From Bathymodiolus brooksi methanotrophic gill symbiont (GTDB taxonomy: Bacteria; Pseudomonadota; Gammaproteobacteria; Methylococcales; Methylomonadaceae): a DNA stretch of 50,476 nucleotides. The notes below the pieces were generated by a model. That model ran no database searches, was not told the DNA's origin, and saw only the letters and a list, made by a program, of their open reading frames with translations. Within the stretch, counting starts at the first letter, position 1, and the number at the start of each line of letters is the position of its first letter. The stretch is from positions 1 to 50,476 of the forward strand of contig JAJJBE010000061.1 of assembly GCA_020996635.1 (NCBI GenBank), read 5' to 3'. The position numbers and the translations under genes were made by a program. Below are positions 1 to 8,292 of this stretch, one piece after another.

Positions 1-236
1 GTCAATCTAAGGACTTGTTTTTTCAATCGTTTTATTTCATTTTCATTCGACTCGTTGCTAGCCACGTTAGTATTACCCTTGGGTTTTGAAGCGTTATGAA
101 CCCAAGTATAAAGAGTGTTGGAATTAACGCCCAAATTTTTAGCGATTTGAGGGATAGATTCATCAGAATCTAAGGCTAATTTAATAGCAGATTCTTTAAA
201 TTCGAGCGTGTAAGTATTTAGCTTTTTCTTAGTCAT
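1..236 (-). CDS. IS3-family transposase OrfA (HTH subunit), partial at window edge
   Basis: Seventy-eight codons are visible from an ATG at 236 running off the left edge. The protein starts MTKKKLNTYTLEFKESAIKL and continues with a helix-turn-helix (IPQIAKNLGVNSNTLYTWV). A Glu/Lys/Leu-rich stretch follows (NEIKRLKKQVLRL) that looks like the start of the OrfA leucine zipper. This is the layout of HTH_Tnp_1 proteins, the DNA-binding half of IS3-family transposases. In that family the catalytic OrfB is usually made by -1 frameshifting just downstream, which would lie outside this window. The fold is clear; the exact IS name cannot be given. Confidence 0.85.
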   Translation of the reverse strand, partial: MTKKKLNTYTLEFKESAIKLALDSDESIPQIAKNLGVNSNTLYTWVHNASKPKGNTNVASNESNENEIKRLKKQVLRL

Positions 237-296
237 TTTGGGTACTCTATATTTAGGGGGTAAATCTTAGTTTTTGTGTCCTAAATAGTGTATCCA
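1..296 (-). mobile_element. End of an IS3-family insertion sequence (partial)
   Basis: The OrfA reading frame begins about 60 bases from the point where the adjacent sulfotransferase frame stops making sense. IS3 elements usually have a short untranslated left end before orfA, so the terminus is probably between about 285 and 297 (read on the minus strand, near TGGATACACTATTTAGGACAC). The opposite end and any target duplication lie outside the window, so the boundary is an estimate. Confidence 0.55.
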
Positions 297-773
297 CATC
301 ATACATTGTTTGTAATAGCTTTCAATAAAGAGGAGTGGCTCACGAAACCAGACCCAAATTTCAATATCAAAGAGGTTACTCAACTCAGATAAAATCTTTT
401 TTGATTCGTCAGGAAAATCCCACCAATCATTATAAATACCTTCGGATGACAGAATAATGGTGTGGGTGTTTTTTTGAACTTGCGAGATTATGTTTTTAAA
501 GTTTTCTAGGAAGCTTTCTAAGTTTGTTGTGGCTAAGTTTTTCTCAAACCACTGGTGTTTTGGTGCGGAGGTGTTTTGTAATTTTTCAAGATTATGCGGG
601 TAAAGAATCCCTTTGCTTCTGAGTTTGTATTGTTTTTTATCTAAGTAGGTTTGTAAGCTCGTTGTGCCTGTTTTGGGAGTGCCTGCATGGATAATTAGCT
701 TTAGTTTCTGTTGTTCAAGTGGTGTTAATTGCTCAGCTAATTCTTTAGCAAAATGCATGTTTGATGGTTCCAT
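267..773 (-). pseudogene. Sulfotransferase-like protein, C-terminus cut by the IS3 element
   Basis: The 168-residue frame carries IIHAGTPKTGTTSLQTYL near residues 27-44. This is the 5'-phosphosulfate-binding P-loop of PAPS-dependent sulfotransferases. A later stretch (IWVWFREPLLFIESYYKQ) resembles the conserved R-P region of the 3'-phosphate-binding site. Members of this family are normally about 250-350 residues, so roughly the last third is missing. The final residues (about HYLGHKN) appear to be encoded by the end of the neighbouring IS3 element. Such enzymes sulfate carbohydrates or other small acceptors; the substrate cannot be read here. I infer inactivation by insertion. An alternative start lies five codons in (Met at 758). 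Confidence 0.7.
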
Positions 774-898
774 TTTTATATAACAAGCCTTTAAAAAGAA
801 GGTGGGATAAAAGTGTTGCTTTATTTTAATCTGAGCTTAATGACTAAGCTATCAATAGTATTATCCATAAGTGGGAGGAAGGCTAAATTTCTGTATTG

Positions 899-958
899 CA
901 CAAAGTTAACTAATTAGTCACAATTTATAAAAAATGTAACTAATTAGTTAACTTTGTG
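899..958. promoter_or_regulatory. Large inverted-repeat operator upstream of the RND-TetR operon
   Basis: Two 23-base arms (899-921 and 936-958) are reverse complements with one mismatch, separated by 14 bases. Each arm also contains a shorter palindrome around TTAACTAATTAG. The repeat ends eight bases before the start codon at 967, and an A/T-rich TATAAA-like -10 candidate lies between the arms. TetR proteins bind as dimers to such palindromes, and a TetR gene overlaps the end of this operon. I infer that this is its autoregulatory operator, possibly holding two dimers. Confidence 0.7.
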
Positions 959-966
959 GCGGGTAG

Positions 967-3423
967 ATGATAAATAAAAATTGGCGACTTCGGGTAGAAG
1001 GTAAATTTGAGCATTATTCGAATGCTATTTATCGCAATAAGTTTAAAGTCTTATTGTTGATAATCTCCTTGGTTGGCTTAATGGCGAGCAATGTACCTAA
1101 TATTACTTTTGATACATCAACGGAAGGGTTTTTGTATAAAACTGATCCACAGATTATTAATTACAATGCGTTTAGAAATCAGTTTGGATGTGATGAGCGA
1201 ATTATTATTGCGATAAAAACTAAGGATATTTTTGCGCCTGAGTTTTTAAAAACCTTGTTTGCTTTGCATACAGAGATTGAGAATACTGCGCCTTATATAA
1301 AAGAGGTAAATTCATTAAAAAATGCACGCAAAACCACGGGTAATTTAGAAGAGTTAATTGTGGAAGATTTGTTTGAAGAAGGCATTCCAGATGATGCGGC
1401 AGAGTTAGCAGCCATTAAGCAATTTGTGATGGAGAATGCAATTTATAAAAACATCTACTTAAGTGAAGATGCGACCTTTACTACTTTAGTGATTACCATG
1501 CAGACTTATAGTTCAATCGGCATTAAACAAGAATCGGAAGAAGAGCTGTTAGAGAGTAGCTTTGATGATGAGGTTTTGGCGAATGAAAGTATTGATGAAA
1601 ATCGTGAGTTTATTAATGTTTTAGAAACCAATGAACTGATTGATTTTTTAGAAAGTATTATCAGCAAATATCAAACTGCTGAGACACAAATCTATATGGC
1701 GGGATCGCCGATTGTGACTAAAAATTTACAGTCTTCAATTATTCAAGATATGTCGAGTTTTATTCGCTATGTTATCGCTGTGATTGCTGTCTTACTGTTA
1801 TTTATGTTTAGGCGGCTTAGCGGTATTATTTTACCTTTATTAGTGGTTATTTTAACCTTGGCTACAACGATTGGCACGATGGCTCTATTTGGCGCACCAA
1901 TAACAGCATTAACGCAGCCATTGCCTTCATTATTATTAGCCGTTGGTGTGGGAGCCTAGGTTCATTTGTTAGCGATGTTTTATAAGAAATATGATGAAAT
2001 TAAAGATAAGCAACAAGCGATTGCTTATGCTTTAGGGCATTCAGGCTTAACGATTCTTATGACATCTTTAACCACGGCAGCTTCTCTGGCATCATTTTCT
2101 TTTTCGGAGATTGCTCCCGTTGCTAATTTAGGTGTTTTTGCTGCAATAGGGGTGACTTATCAGTTAATTTTAACCTTAGTCTTTTTACCTGCCATGATTA
2201 GCTTATTGCCATTACGAGCAAAAAAACATTCGGTGTTAGAAAAGCCGGTGTTATTAGATAAGTTAGTTCATCAACTTGGTGTGGTTTCTATTACTTACCC
2301 TAAAACTATTGTTAGTGTTGCTATGTTGATTATTCCCATATCTTTATTTTTGGCATCGTCTATGCGTTTTTCACATAACCCTCTTTATTGGTTTCCTGAA
2401 GGTAATTCTGTTCGGGTGAATACAGAAGTGATCGATAAAGAATTAAAAGGTTCGATTACGATTGAGGTGGTGTTAGATACGCAAAAAGAAAATGGCGTAT
2501 ATGAGCCAGAATTTTTAAATAAATTGGAAAAAATAACAGAAACAATTTACCAATTTAAAGGAGAGCATTATTTTATCGGCAAAATTATTTCGATTAATGA
2601 TGTTTTAAAAGAGATTAATAGAGCGCTGAATGAGAACCAAGAGAGTGCTTATGTTATTCCACAAAATAAAGATTTAATCGCACAGGAATTTTTATTGTTT
2701 GAAAATAGCGGCAGTAATGATTTAGAAGAAATTGTGGATAGCCAATTTTCTAAAACACGCTTTTCTATTAAAGCCCCTTGGGTGGATTCGATTGAGTATG
2801 TGGGTTTAATTGCGGAAATAGAAACACTTTTAAACTCAGAGTTTGAGGGCGTAGCAACGGTTGCGGTGACTGGAACTTTACCTATTTTATCCGATACCAT
2901 TACCAAGGCAATTACCAGTAGTGCAGAAAGCTATGTGATTGCATTTGCAGTTATTATCATCTTAATGATGTTGTTATTGGGTAGTGTTAAATTGGGCTTG
3001 TTGAGTATGTTCCCTAATTTAACGCCGATTATGATGGGCATTGCTTTTATGGTGATTTTTGATTTGCCTTTGGATTTATTTACGGTATTAATTGGCACGA
3101 TTGCTATTGGGATGGTGGTCGATGACACTATCCATTTTATGCACAATTTTAACCGTTATTATGTGGAAACAGAGAATGTAGATGAATCCATCTTACTTAC
3201 TATTAATTCAACAGGGCGTGCTATTTTTATGACCTCGATTGTTTTAAGCTCAGGATTTTTTGTCTTTATGTTTGCCAATATGACCAATTTATATAATTTT
3301 GGCTTAATTACCGGTGTGATTGTTTTATTTGCGATGGCGGCAGATTTAATTTTAGTGGGTGCTATGTTAAAGCTGATTATTAAGCCTAAGCTACCCACGG
3401 AAGGCAGGGTAAAAAATGGCTAA
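967..3423 (+). pseudogene. RND/MMPL-family exporter interrupted by an in-frame TAG stop
   Basis: Two frames in the same phase (967-1959 and 1966-3423) together encode about 818 residues, the normal size for a COG1033-type predicted exporter. Each half has the expected plan: one N-terminal membrane helix, a large periplasmic loop, then a helix bundle. The only break is a TAG at 1957-1959, inside the conserved motif after the fourth helix (GVGA-stop-VHLLAMFY). The equivalent motif in the second half is GMVVDDTIHFMHNF. In the family the interrupted position is often Ser or Thr, so a TCG-to-TAG change would explain it. There are no other frame defects, so the lesion is recent, is suppressed, or is a sequencing error. 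The gene overlaps the TetR gene by 8 bases and is followed by a LolA-like protein and a barrel protein, suggesting a trans-envelope lipid or hydrophobic-compound exporter. Confidence 0.8.
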
Positions 3424-4048
3424 AATAAAAACAGCAGAAAAAATCTTAATGGGCGCAACGCGTTTATTTGCACAGCATGGGTATGATGGTGCGATTATGG
3501 ATGATTTAGCTGAGCAATGTGGTGTAAATAAAGCCAGTATTTATTATCACCATAAAGACAAAATAACGCTCTATGAACATTGTTTAGAGGCTTTATTTAC
3601 GCCAATAGTGGATGCAATTATTGTTGCAGTGGAGCAAGAATCTGGTGCGCAGGATAAATTAGCAATGCATATTAATACTTTTGCTAAAGAAAGCGCGGCT
3701 AAGCCTTATTTCGCTGCTATTTTAATGCGTGAAATGGCATCAGGTGGGACTAACTTGCCTGTATTAGCACGTACGCAAATGCAGCGTATTTTACGTTTAT
3801 TAAAACAAGTTTTGGCGCAAGGTGTAGATGAAAAGGTTTTTAAAAAAACAGAGCCTTTGATAGTACATTTTATGATTGTTGGCACGATTAACTTATTTGT
3901 TGCAACGATTCCTTTGCGTAATGCTTTGGCTATGGAAGAAGGATGTCAGTCATTGAAAGTATCAAATGTGAAGCCTGTTGGCAAACAGCTAGCAAAAACT
4001 ATTATTAGATCTTTATTAACTGATGTTACGCACCCAATGCCACCGTAG
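3416..4048 (+). CDS. TetR/AcrR-family transcriptional regulator
   Basis: This is a 210-residue protein. Its N-terminal helix-turn-helix spans about residues 10-52 (GATRLFAQHGYDGAIMDDLA, then a recognition helix with NKASIYYHHKDK), as in TetR repressors. The C-terminal part is helical and would form the ligand-binding and dimer domain. The start overlaps the exporter gene by 8 bases (ATGGCTAA), so translation is coupled. The likely target is the large palindrome at 899-958, giving autoregulation of the operon. The last residues (HPMPP) and the stop codon run into a palindromic repeat element at 4045, so the native C-terminus may have been altered by its insertion. The ligand is unknown. Confidence 0.9.
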   Translation: MAKIKTAEKILMGATRLFAQHGYDGAIMDDLAEQCGVNKASIYYHHKDKITLYEHCLEALFTPIVDAIIVAVEQESGAQDKLAMHINTFAKESAAKPYFAAILMREMASGGTNLPVLARTQMQRILRLLKQVLAQGVDEKVFKKTEPLIVHFMIVGTINLFVATIPLRNALAMEEGCQSLKVSNVKPVGKQLAKTIIRSLLTDVTHPMPP

Positions 4049-4148
4049 GGGTGCCCCTTGTGGGTACCTGCATATCACAGCGTTAAAGGGTAGCCGTTGT
4101 TTGTGGATATTGTGTCCATTCTGGGCAACCACAAGGGATTGCCCCTAC
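4045..4148. repeat. About 104-bp palindromic MITE/REP-like element
   Basis: The left end (GTAGGGG...CCCTTGTGGG) and the right end (4123-4148) form an imperfect long inverted repeat. The right end, read on the minus strand, begins GTAGGGGCAATCCCTTGTGG and is identical over 26 bases to 48577-48602. The element supplies the stop codon of the preceding TetR gene. The transcript could fold into a long hairpin that separates the regulator from the downstream pair of genes. Confidence 0.75.
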
Positions 4149-4218
4149 AATAACAACTCACATCTTAGAATATTGTTACTTATGCGTAACATCAGTTATT
4201 AATTGAGAGAGAAATCAA

Positions 4219-5019
4219 ATGAAACTAAAACAAATCGCTTTAATTTATTGTTTATTGATGCCAGCCGTGGTTTTTGCATTAACGGCAGATGAAATTGCAC
4301 AGCGTGTTGATGCTCGTGATGATGCTCGTGATGATGGTGATAAGTTAATTTCCACCATGGAAATGACTTTGATTGATAAAAATGGCAATCAACGTATTCG
4401 AGTCATGAAAAATCATTCAATGGATAAAAAAAATGCAACACACAATGTGATCTTTTTTATCTCGCCTGCGAATGTGCGTAATACGGCATTTTTAACTTAT
4501 GATTATGATGCATCAAAGCTTGATGATGATCAGTGGTTATATTTATCGGCACTGCAAAAAACCAAGCGCATTGCCTCAAGTGATAAAAGTAGTTCGTTTA
4601 TGGGGTCTAATTTTACTTATTCAGATATGACAACTCGAGATATTTCTGATTATAGCTATCGTATCGCCAAAGAAAGCAAAGTGCGTGGGCATAAAGTTTG
4701 GATCATGGAAAGTACCCCTAAAACAGAAAAAACCATTGCAGAAACAGGCTATAAAAAATCTTATATGTTTGTACGCCAAGATAATTTTGTGGTGGTACGT
4801 GCTTTACATATTTTGCAAGAGAAGGGTAAAAAGAAGTATCTGGATGTGAAAAAGTTAGAATTAATTGAGGGTATTTGGGTCGCAACTGAAATTGAAATGA
4901 AAACCACACAAGATAAAAAGCTGTTACATAAAACCCTATTAAAGCTTAGTGATGTTAAATTTAATCAAGATTTAGATGATTCATTCTTTACGGTACGCCG
5001 CATCGAAAAAGGCTTGTAA
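4219..5019 (+). CDS. Outer membrane lipoprotein-sorting (LolA-like) periplasmic protein
   Basis: A 266-residue protein with a signal peptide (MKLKQIALIYCLLMPAVVFA, cleavage near residue 20) and the features of the LolA_like/lipoprotein-sorting family: a beta-rich body with motifs such as LIDKNGNQRIRVM and YMFVRQDNFVVVRALHI. These proteins often sit next to RND/MMPL exporters and are thought to carry a hydrophobic cargo across the periplasm. A 12-base tandem duplication near 4309-4332 gives a repeated DARD-DARD segment at the mature N-terminus. The next gene starts directly after its stop codon, so the two are almost certainly co-translated. The cargo is unknown. Confidence 0.8.
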   Translation: MKLKQIALIYCLLMPAVVFALTADEIAQRVDARDDARDDGDKLISTMEMTLIDKNGNQRIRVMKNHSMDKKNATHNVIFFISPANVRNTAFLTYDYDASKLDDDQWLYLSALQKTKRIASSDKSSSFMGSNFTYSDMTTRDISDYSYRIAKESKVRGHKVWIMESTPKTEKTIAETGYKKSYMFVRQDNFVVVRALHILQEKGKKKYLDVKKLELIEGIWVATEIEMKTTQDKKLLHKTLLKLSDVKFNQDLDDSFFTVRRIEKGL

Positions 5020-6510
5020 ATGAAAGCGCTGCTTTTATTCTTTACTCTATTATCTTCATTTAGCTTAAATGCTGATGAGCTGGATGAGGCTATGTCAGGT
5101 TTTGATGAGCCCATTGAAGATGAGTTGGGAGATTTAGATGAAAGTGGCTTTGATGATTTAGAGATTGTCGTTCAAAAACCGCTAGAAAATAAGGCGCTAG
5201 AAAGCCATAAGGAAGATTGGTATCGCATTAGTGGTTATGGGGCTTTGCAGTTTTCTTATAATTATATGCAGGCCAGTGAGAGTACTGTAGCGCCAGGTGA
5301 TATGCCAATGGATTTTAGTGGGCTATCTTCGCTAAAGTTCAAGGCAGGACTTACTTTAGACATGAAACATAGTAAAAATTGGCGCTCTAAAATTGAAGCT
5401 ATTGCATGGTATGACAGTGCATGGGCTATTAAAGGTAAATCGGGGTACACGGATGATGTTTTAGATCGATATGAATATTTTTTAGATATTAAAGATGCTT
5501 ATATTCAAGGTTCATTAACTAAAAATTTAGATATAAAAGTAGGGCGACAAAAGGTTATTTGGGGTAAGTCTGATTCTATCCGTGTGACAGATATTATTAA
5601 TCCTTTGGATAATCGCTCTCCTGGTATGGTTGATATTGAGGATCAGCGTTTGAGTGAGTTAATGACTCGTTTGGATTATTATTTTGGTGATTGGGGGTTG
5701 AGTGGCATTATTATTCATGAACCTAGATTGGAGATTGAGCCAGCATTTGGCAGTGACTATCGCCCCAGCGATACCTTTGGCACACCGATTCCTTACGCAA
5801 AGTTTCCTGAGCGAGAGAAGCATAATTGGAGCGGTGAAAATATGCAGTATGCCTTAAGTTTAGACGGGCATTTTACCGGCAGGGATATGTCTTATTATTT
5901 TGCACGTGTTTTTGATAATCGTTTTGGTGTGCAATATTCAGGTGTAGGGGCGATACGGACGGTTGATTTAATTAATATGGTGGGTACTGCGGGCAATGTG
6001 GTGATAGGAAGTTGGTTGTTAAAAGGCGAGTTAGCTTTAATAACGGATATTAATTATCGCAGTACGGGGCGAAAAAATCGTTTAGATGCCTTAATCGGTG
6101 TGGATTATATGGGAATCAAGGATACCGTTATCTCATTGGAATTTGCAAACCGGCATATTTTTAATTACGAAGATAAAATGTTGACCATGAGTATAGAGGA
6201 AGCTGTTGCACAAAATGTGTTTCCTGATTTTGTGCGTGAAGACAGTATGCAAATGGCTTTTCGTTCGTCTTATAGTTTTGATCATGATAATGCACAAATT
6301 AATTATTTATTATCTTTAGCTTTCGGTAATGGAGTAGGGAGTGGTTTTGATGGTGGGTTTCAGCGTTTATGGCTGGACTATAAGGCGACCGATGCGCTTT
6401 CTTTGAATGCAGGGGTTGTACATTATATTGCTGGCAGTAGTTTGATTCCTTTTTATCAAGCGATAAAAGATAATGGCCGAGTTTTTTCAGAAATAAAATA
6501 TAGTTTTTAA
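5020..6510 (+). CDS. Predicted outer-membrane beta-barrel protein (DUF1302-like)
   Basis: A 496-residue protein with a signal peptide (MKALLLFFTLLSSFSLNA). A very acidic leader follows (DELDEAMSGFDEPIEDELGD), then alternating aromatic/hydrophobic strands typical of an outer-membrane barrel, ending in EIKYSF with the usual C-terminal Phe. Internal motifs such as LDIKVGRQKVIWGKSD and PLDNRSPGMVDIEDQRL resemble DUF1302-type barrels. The ATG abuts the stop codon of the LolA-like gene (TAAATG). With the exporter and periplasmic carrier it completes a plausible inner-to-outer membrane route. Substrate unknown. Confidence 0.75.
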   Translation: MKALLLFFTLLSSFSLNADELDEAMSGFDEPIEDELGDLDESGFDDLEIVVQKPLENKALESHKEDWYRISGYGALQFSYNYMQASESTVAPGDMPMDFSGLSSLKFKAGLTLDMKHSKNWRSKIEAIAWYDSAWAIKGKSGYTDDVLDRYEYFLDIKDAYIQGSLTKNLDIKVGRQKVIWGKSDSIRVTDIINPLDNRSPGMVDIEDQRLSELMTRLDYYFGDWGLSGIIIHEPRLEIEPAFGSDYRPSDTFGTPIPYAKFPEREKHNWSGENMQYALSLDGHFTGRDMSYYFARVFDNRFGVQYSGVGAIRTVDLINMVGTAGNVVIGSWLLKGELALITDINYRSTGRKNRLDALIGVDYMGIKDTVISLEFANRHIFNYEDKMLTMSIEEAVAQNVFPDFVREDSMQMAFRSSYSFDHDNAQINYLLSLAFGNGVGSGFDGGFQRLWLDYKATDALSLNAGVVHYIAGSSLIPFYQAIKDNGRVFSEIKYSF

Positions 6511-6590
6511 GTAACGACTTTGCGAAAATTTAAAATAAATATAATCCCTTGCGAGAAGAGCTGCGGGGTAAGGTATTAAGGCTTTGTATA

Positions 6591-6692
6591 TTCAAAATCA
6601 AGAAGGTGCGTGATTTGAACTAAACGGAGCAGCGGTCTTTAGCCGCTGCAATCACACATCAAGTATTCCGCGACTAAAGATCGCAGTTCCAT
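6591..6692 (+). repeat. Dispersed palindromic repeat, copy A
   Basis: About 100 bases closely match a second copy at 49973-50065. The shared core is AGCAGCGGTCTTTAGCCGCT (one change in the other copy), followed by GCAATCACA and ending in a GTTCCAT box that is roughly complementary to the GGAGC/GGAAC box before the core. It fills the 213-base gap between the barrel gene and the cytochrome gene. It is probably a small non-autonomous element (MITE/REP type). Confidence 0.7.
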
Positions 6693-6723
6693 TTTTAATA
6701 GAATAAATTATTGGAGTAATAAA

Positions 6724-7155
6724 ATGAGGAAGTTGGTCGTTGCGAGTCAATTCGTGATAGTTAGTTTAATGGCTAATTCAGCTTATGCTGAAACAAATGA
6801 AGAGCCGATGAAAATACGTGAAATCATGCAGGGAATGCAAGTTAATATGCAACAAATTGAGCAAGGTATTGCTCAGAAAGACTGGGAGTTAGTTAGCCAA
6901 AATTCACTATTAATTGCCGAGCATCCAGCGCCACCATTATTTGAGAAATTAAGGATTTTTGCTTATATCAATACAGAAATGGGTGCGTTTAAAAAGTTGG
7001 ATAAAAAAACGCATACAACAGTAAAAGAGTTAGCTGAGTTAGTATTGCAGAACGATAAAGGTAACGTTGAGTTAAAATTTACTCAACTAAGGGAGAGTTG
7101 TGAGCAATGTCATCAAGTCTTTCGTGAAGAGTTTCAAGCGTATTTTTATGAGTAG
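6724..7155 (+). CDS. Cytochrome c'-like (class II c-type) periplasmic protein
   Basis: A 143-residue protein with a signal peptide (ending SAYA near residue 22), a long helical body and a single haem-binding CEQCH at residues 126-130. The haem motif lies close to the C-terminus (SCEQCHQVFREEF), which is the arrangement of class II cytochromes c'. The haem would be attached covalently in the periplasm. Cytochromes c' bind NO or CO or carry electrons. A GGAG ribosome-binding site precedes the ATG. The gene stands alone between a repeat and the convergent regulator gene. The exact subfamily (c' versus c-556-like) is not resolvable by eye. Confidence 0.8.
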   Translation: MRKLVVASQFVIVSLMANSAYAETNEEPMKIREIMQGMQVNMQQIEQGIAQKDWELVSQNSLLIAEHPAPPLFEKLRIFAYINTEMGAFKKLDKKTHTTVKELAELVLQNDKGNVELKFTQLRESCEQCHQVFREEFQAYFYE

Positions 7156-7187
7156 GTGGTAACTATTTCTTTATAGGGTAATTGATT

Positions 7188-7841
7188 TTAGCGTGTGCCA
7201 AAAACAACAATAGATTTTCCATGCGCTGAAATAAGTTCTTTATTTTCCATTTCTTTTAGTACACGGCCAGCCATTTCACGAGAGCAACCTACAATGCGGC
7301 CAATTTCTTGGCGAGTAATATGTAGTTGCATGCCATCTGGGTGAGTGATTGCATCAGGCTCTTTGGTTAAGTCAATAAGGGCATGGGCAACACGGCTTTC
7401 AACATCAATAAAGGCTAAATCAGAGTATTTTCTGCTAGTAGTTAGTAGACGAACAGAAAGTTGTTCTCCAAATAAATAAAGCAAATCTAATGCAAAAGGA
7501 GCTAAATCTGTTTTGAGTAGTGTGTGGATGCAGTCATAGCTAATTTCAGCTAATTTACTAGCAGATCTTGTTTTAACAGAAACTTGCCGAATTTCTGAGC
7601 CTTTAAAAATACCAATTTCACCAATAAAATTATTTTTATTTAGATAAGCGAGAATTAGTTCATGGTTATTATCATCTTCAACATGGATACTAACCGAACC
7701 TTCAATAATAAAATGTAAACAGTCACCAGTATCGCCGGGGTGAATAATAGTGGTTTTATTTGGATAGCTGCGCACATGACAAAAATGTAATAAAGCGCTA
7801 ATTGCTTTTTCGCGATCATCTGAGGAAGGTGAGAATGACAT
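7188..7841 (-). CDS. crp: Crp/Vfr-type cyclic-nucleotide-responsive regulator
   Basis: A 217-residue protein with an N-terminal cyclic-nucleotide-binding barrel (about residues 15-115), a dimerisation helix and a C-terminal winged helix. The recognition segment (ITRQEIGRIVGCSREMAGRV) is almost identical to E. coli CRP and Pseudomonas Vfr, and the end VVFGTR also matches. The cAMP pocket keeps the GE pair, the Arg equivalent to CRP R82 and the TTS segment. The residue equivalent to S83 is Gln (EIRQVSV). DNA specificity should therefore be CRP-like, while cAMP affinity may differ. Its left neighbour is convergent; rnpB lies upstream on the same strand. Confidence 0.88.
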   Translation of the reverse strand: MSFSPSSDDREKAISALLHFCHVRSYPNKTTIIHPGDTGDCLHFIIEGSVSIHVEDDNNHELILAYLNKNNFIGEIGIFKGSEIRQVSVKTRSASKLAEISYDCIHTLLKTDLAPFALDLLYLFGEQLSVRLLTTSRKYSDLAFIDVESRVAHALIDLTKEPDAITHPDGMQLHITRQEIGRIVGCSREMAGRVLKEMENKELISAHGKSIVVFGTR

Positions 7842-7905
7842 AATTTATTTAGTTTAAGTAAAAGACATTGTTGTGTCTTGTTAATAAAGAAGTCGAGAAT
7901 TAAGT

Positions 7906-8259
7906 AGAGTTGGTCGTAAGCCGGGTTTTGTCTAGGACAGCCATTCATCTAGGCCATAAGTCACCTTATGGCTCAAGCGATCTACCCAGAAGCCGCGCGA
8001 GCAGCGCGTCTGCTTCTCTATTTGATCTTGCTCCAGATAGGGTTTACCATGCCACAGCTGTTACCAGCTGCGCGGTGCGCTCTTACCGCACCATTTCACC
8101 CTTACCGAATACCCGAAGGTATCAGGCGGTTTATTTTCTGCTGCACTTTCCATAGGCTCACGCCTCCCAGAAGTTATCTGGTATCTTGCTCTGTGGAGCC
8201 CGGACTTTCCTCTGTATTAATTGTAAACAAGTAAATAAAGCGACTGCCTGACCAACTCT
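7906..8259 (-). ncRNA. rnpB: RNase P RNA (type A)
   Basis: Read on the minus strand the RNA begins AGAGTTGGTCAGGCAGTCGC and contains the universal GAGGAAAGTCCGGGCTCC block. It ends ...AACCCGGCTTACGACCAACTCT, so the two ends form the P1 helix (AGAGTTGGTC with GACCAACTCT). The length of about 354 bases fits bacterial type A RNase P RNA, the ribozyme that cleaves 5' leaders from pre-tRNAs. It lies just downstream of rsmI. Small open frames within it are chance. Confidence 0.96.
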
Positions 8260-8292
8260 ACTGAGTATTATAGCCGATTTGAGTGTGTTTGG

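Noticed and set aside
1957-1959. TAG as a pyrrolysine or other recoded codon
   Set aside because: No sign of recoding elements, and other genes end normally with TAG; a nonsense mutation is simpler.
4309-4332. 12-base tandem duplication in the LolA-like gene as a programmed contingency repeat
   Set aside because: Only two copies and a multiple of three, so it adds residues without changing frame; probably a neutral duplication.
7655-7948. 97-codon minus-strand frame overlapping the Crp gene and rnpB
   Set aside because: It is out of frame with the well-conserved Crp/Vfr protein and has no family features.
7910-8234. Two overlapping open frames of 81-88 codons on the plus strand
   Set aside because: They lie entirely antisense to RNase P RNA, have no ribosome-binding site and look like translated structured RNA.
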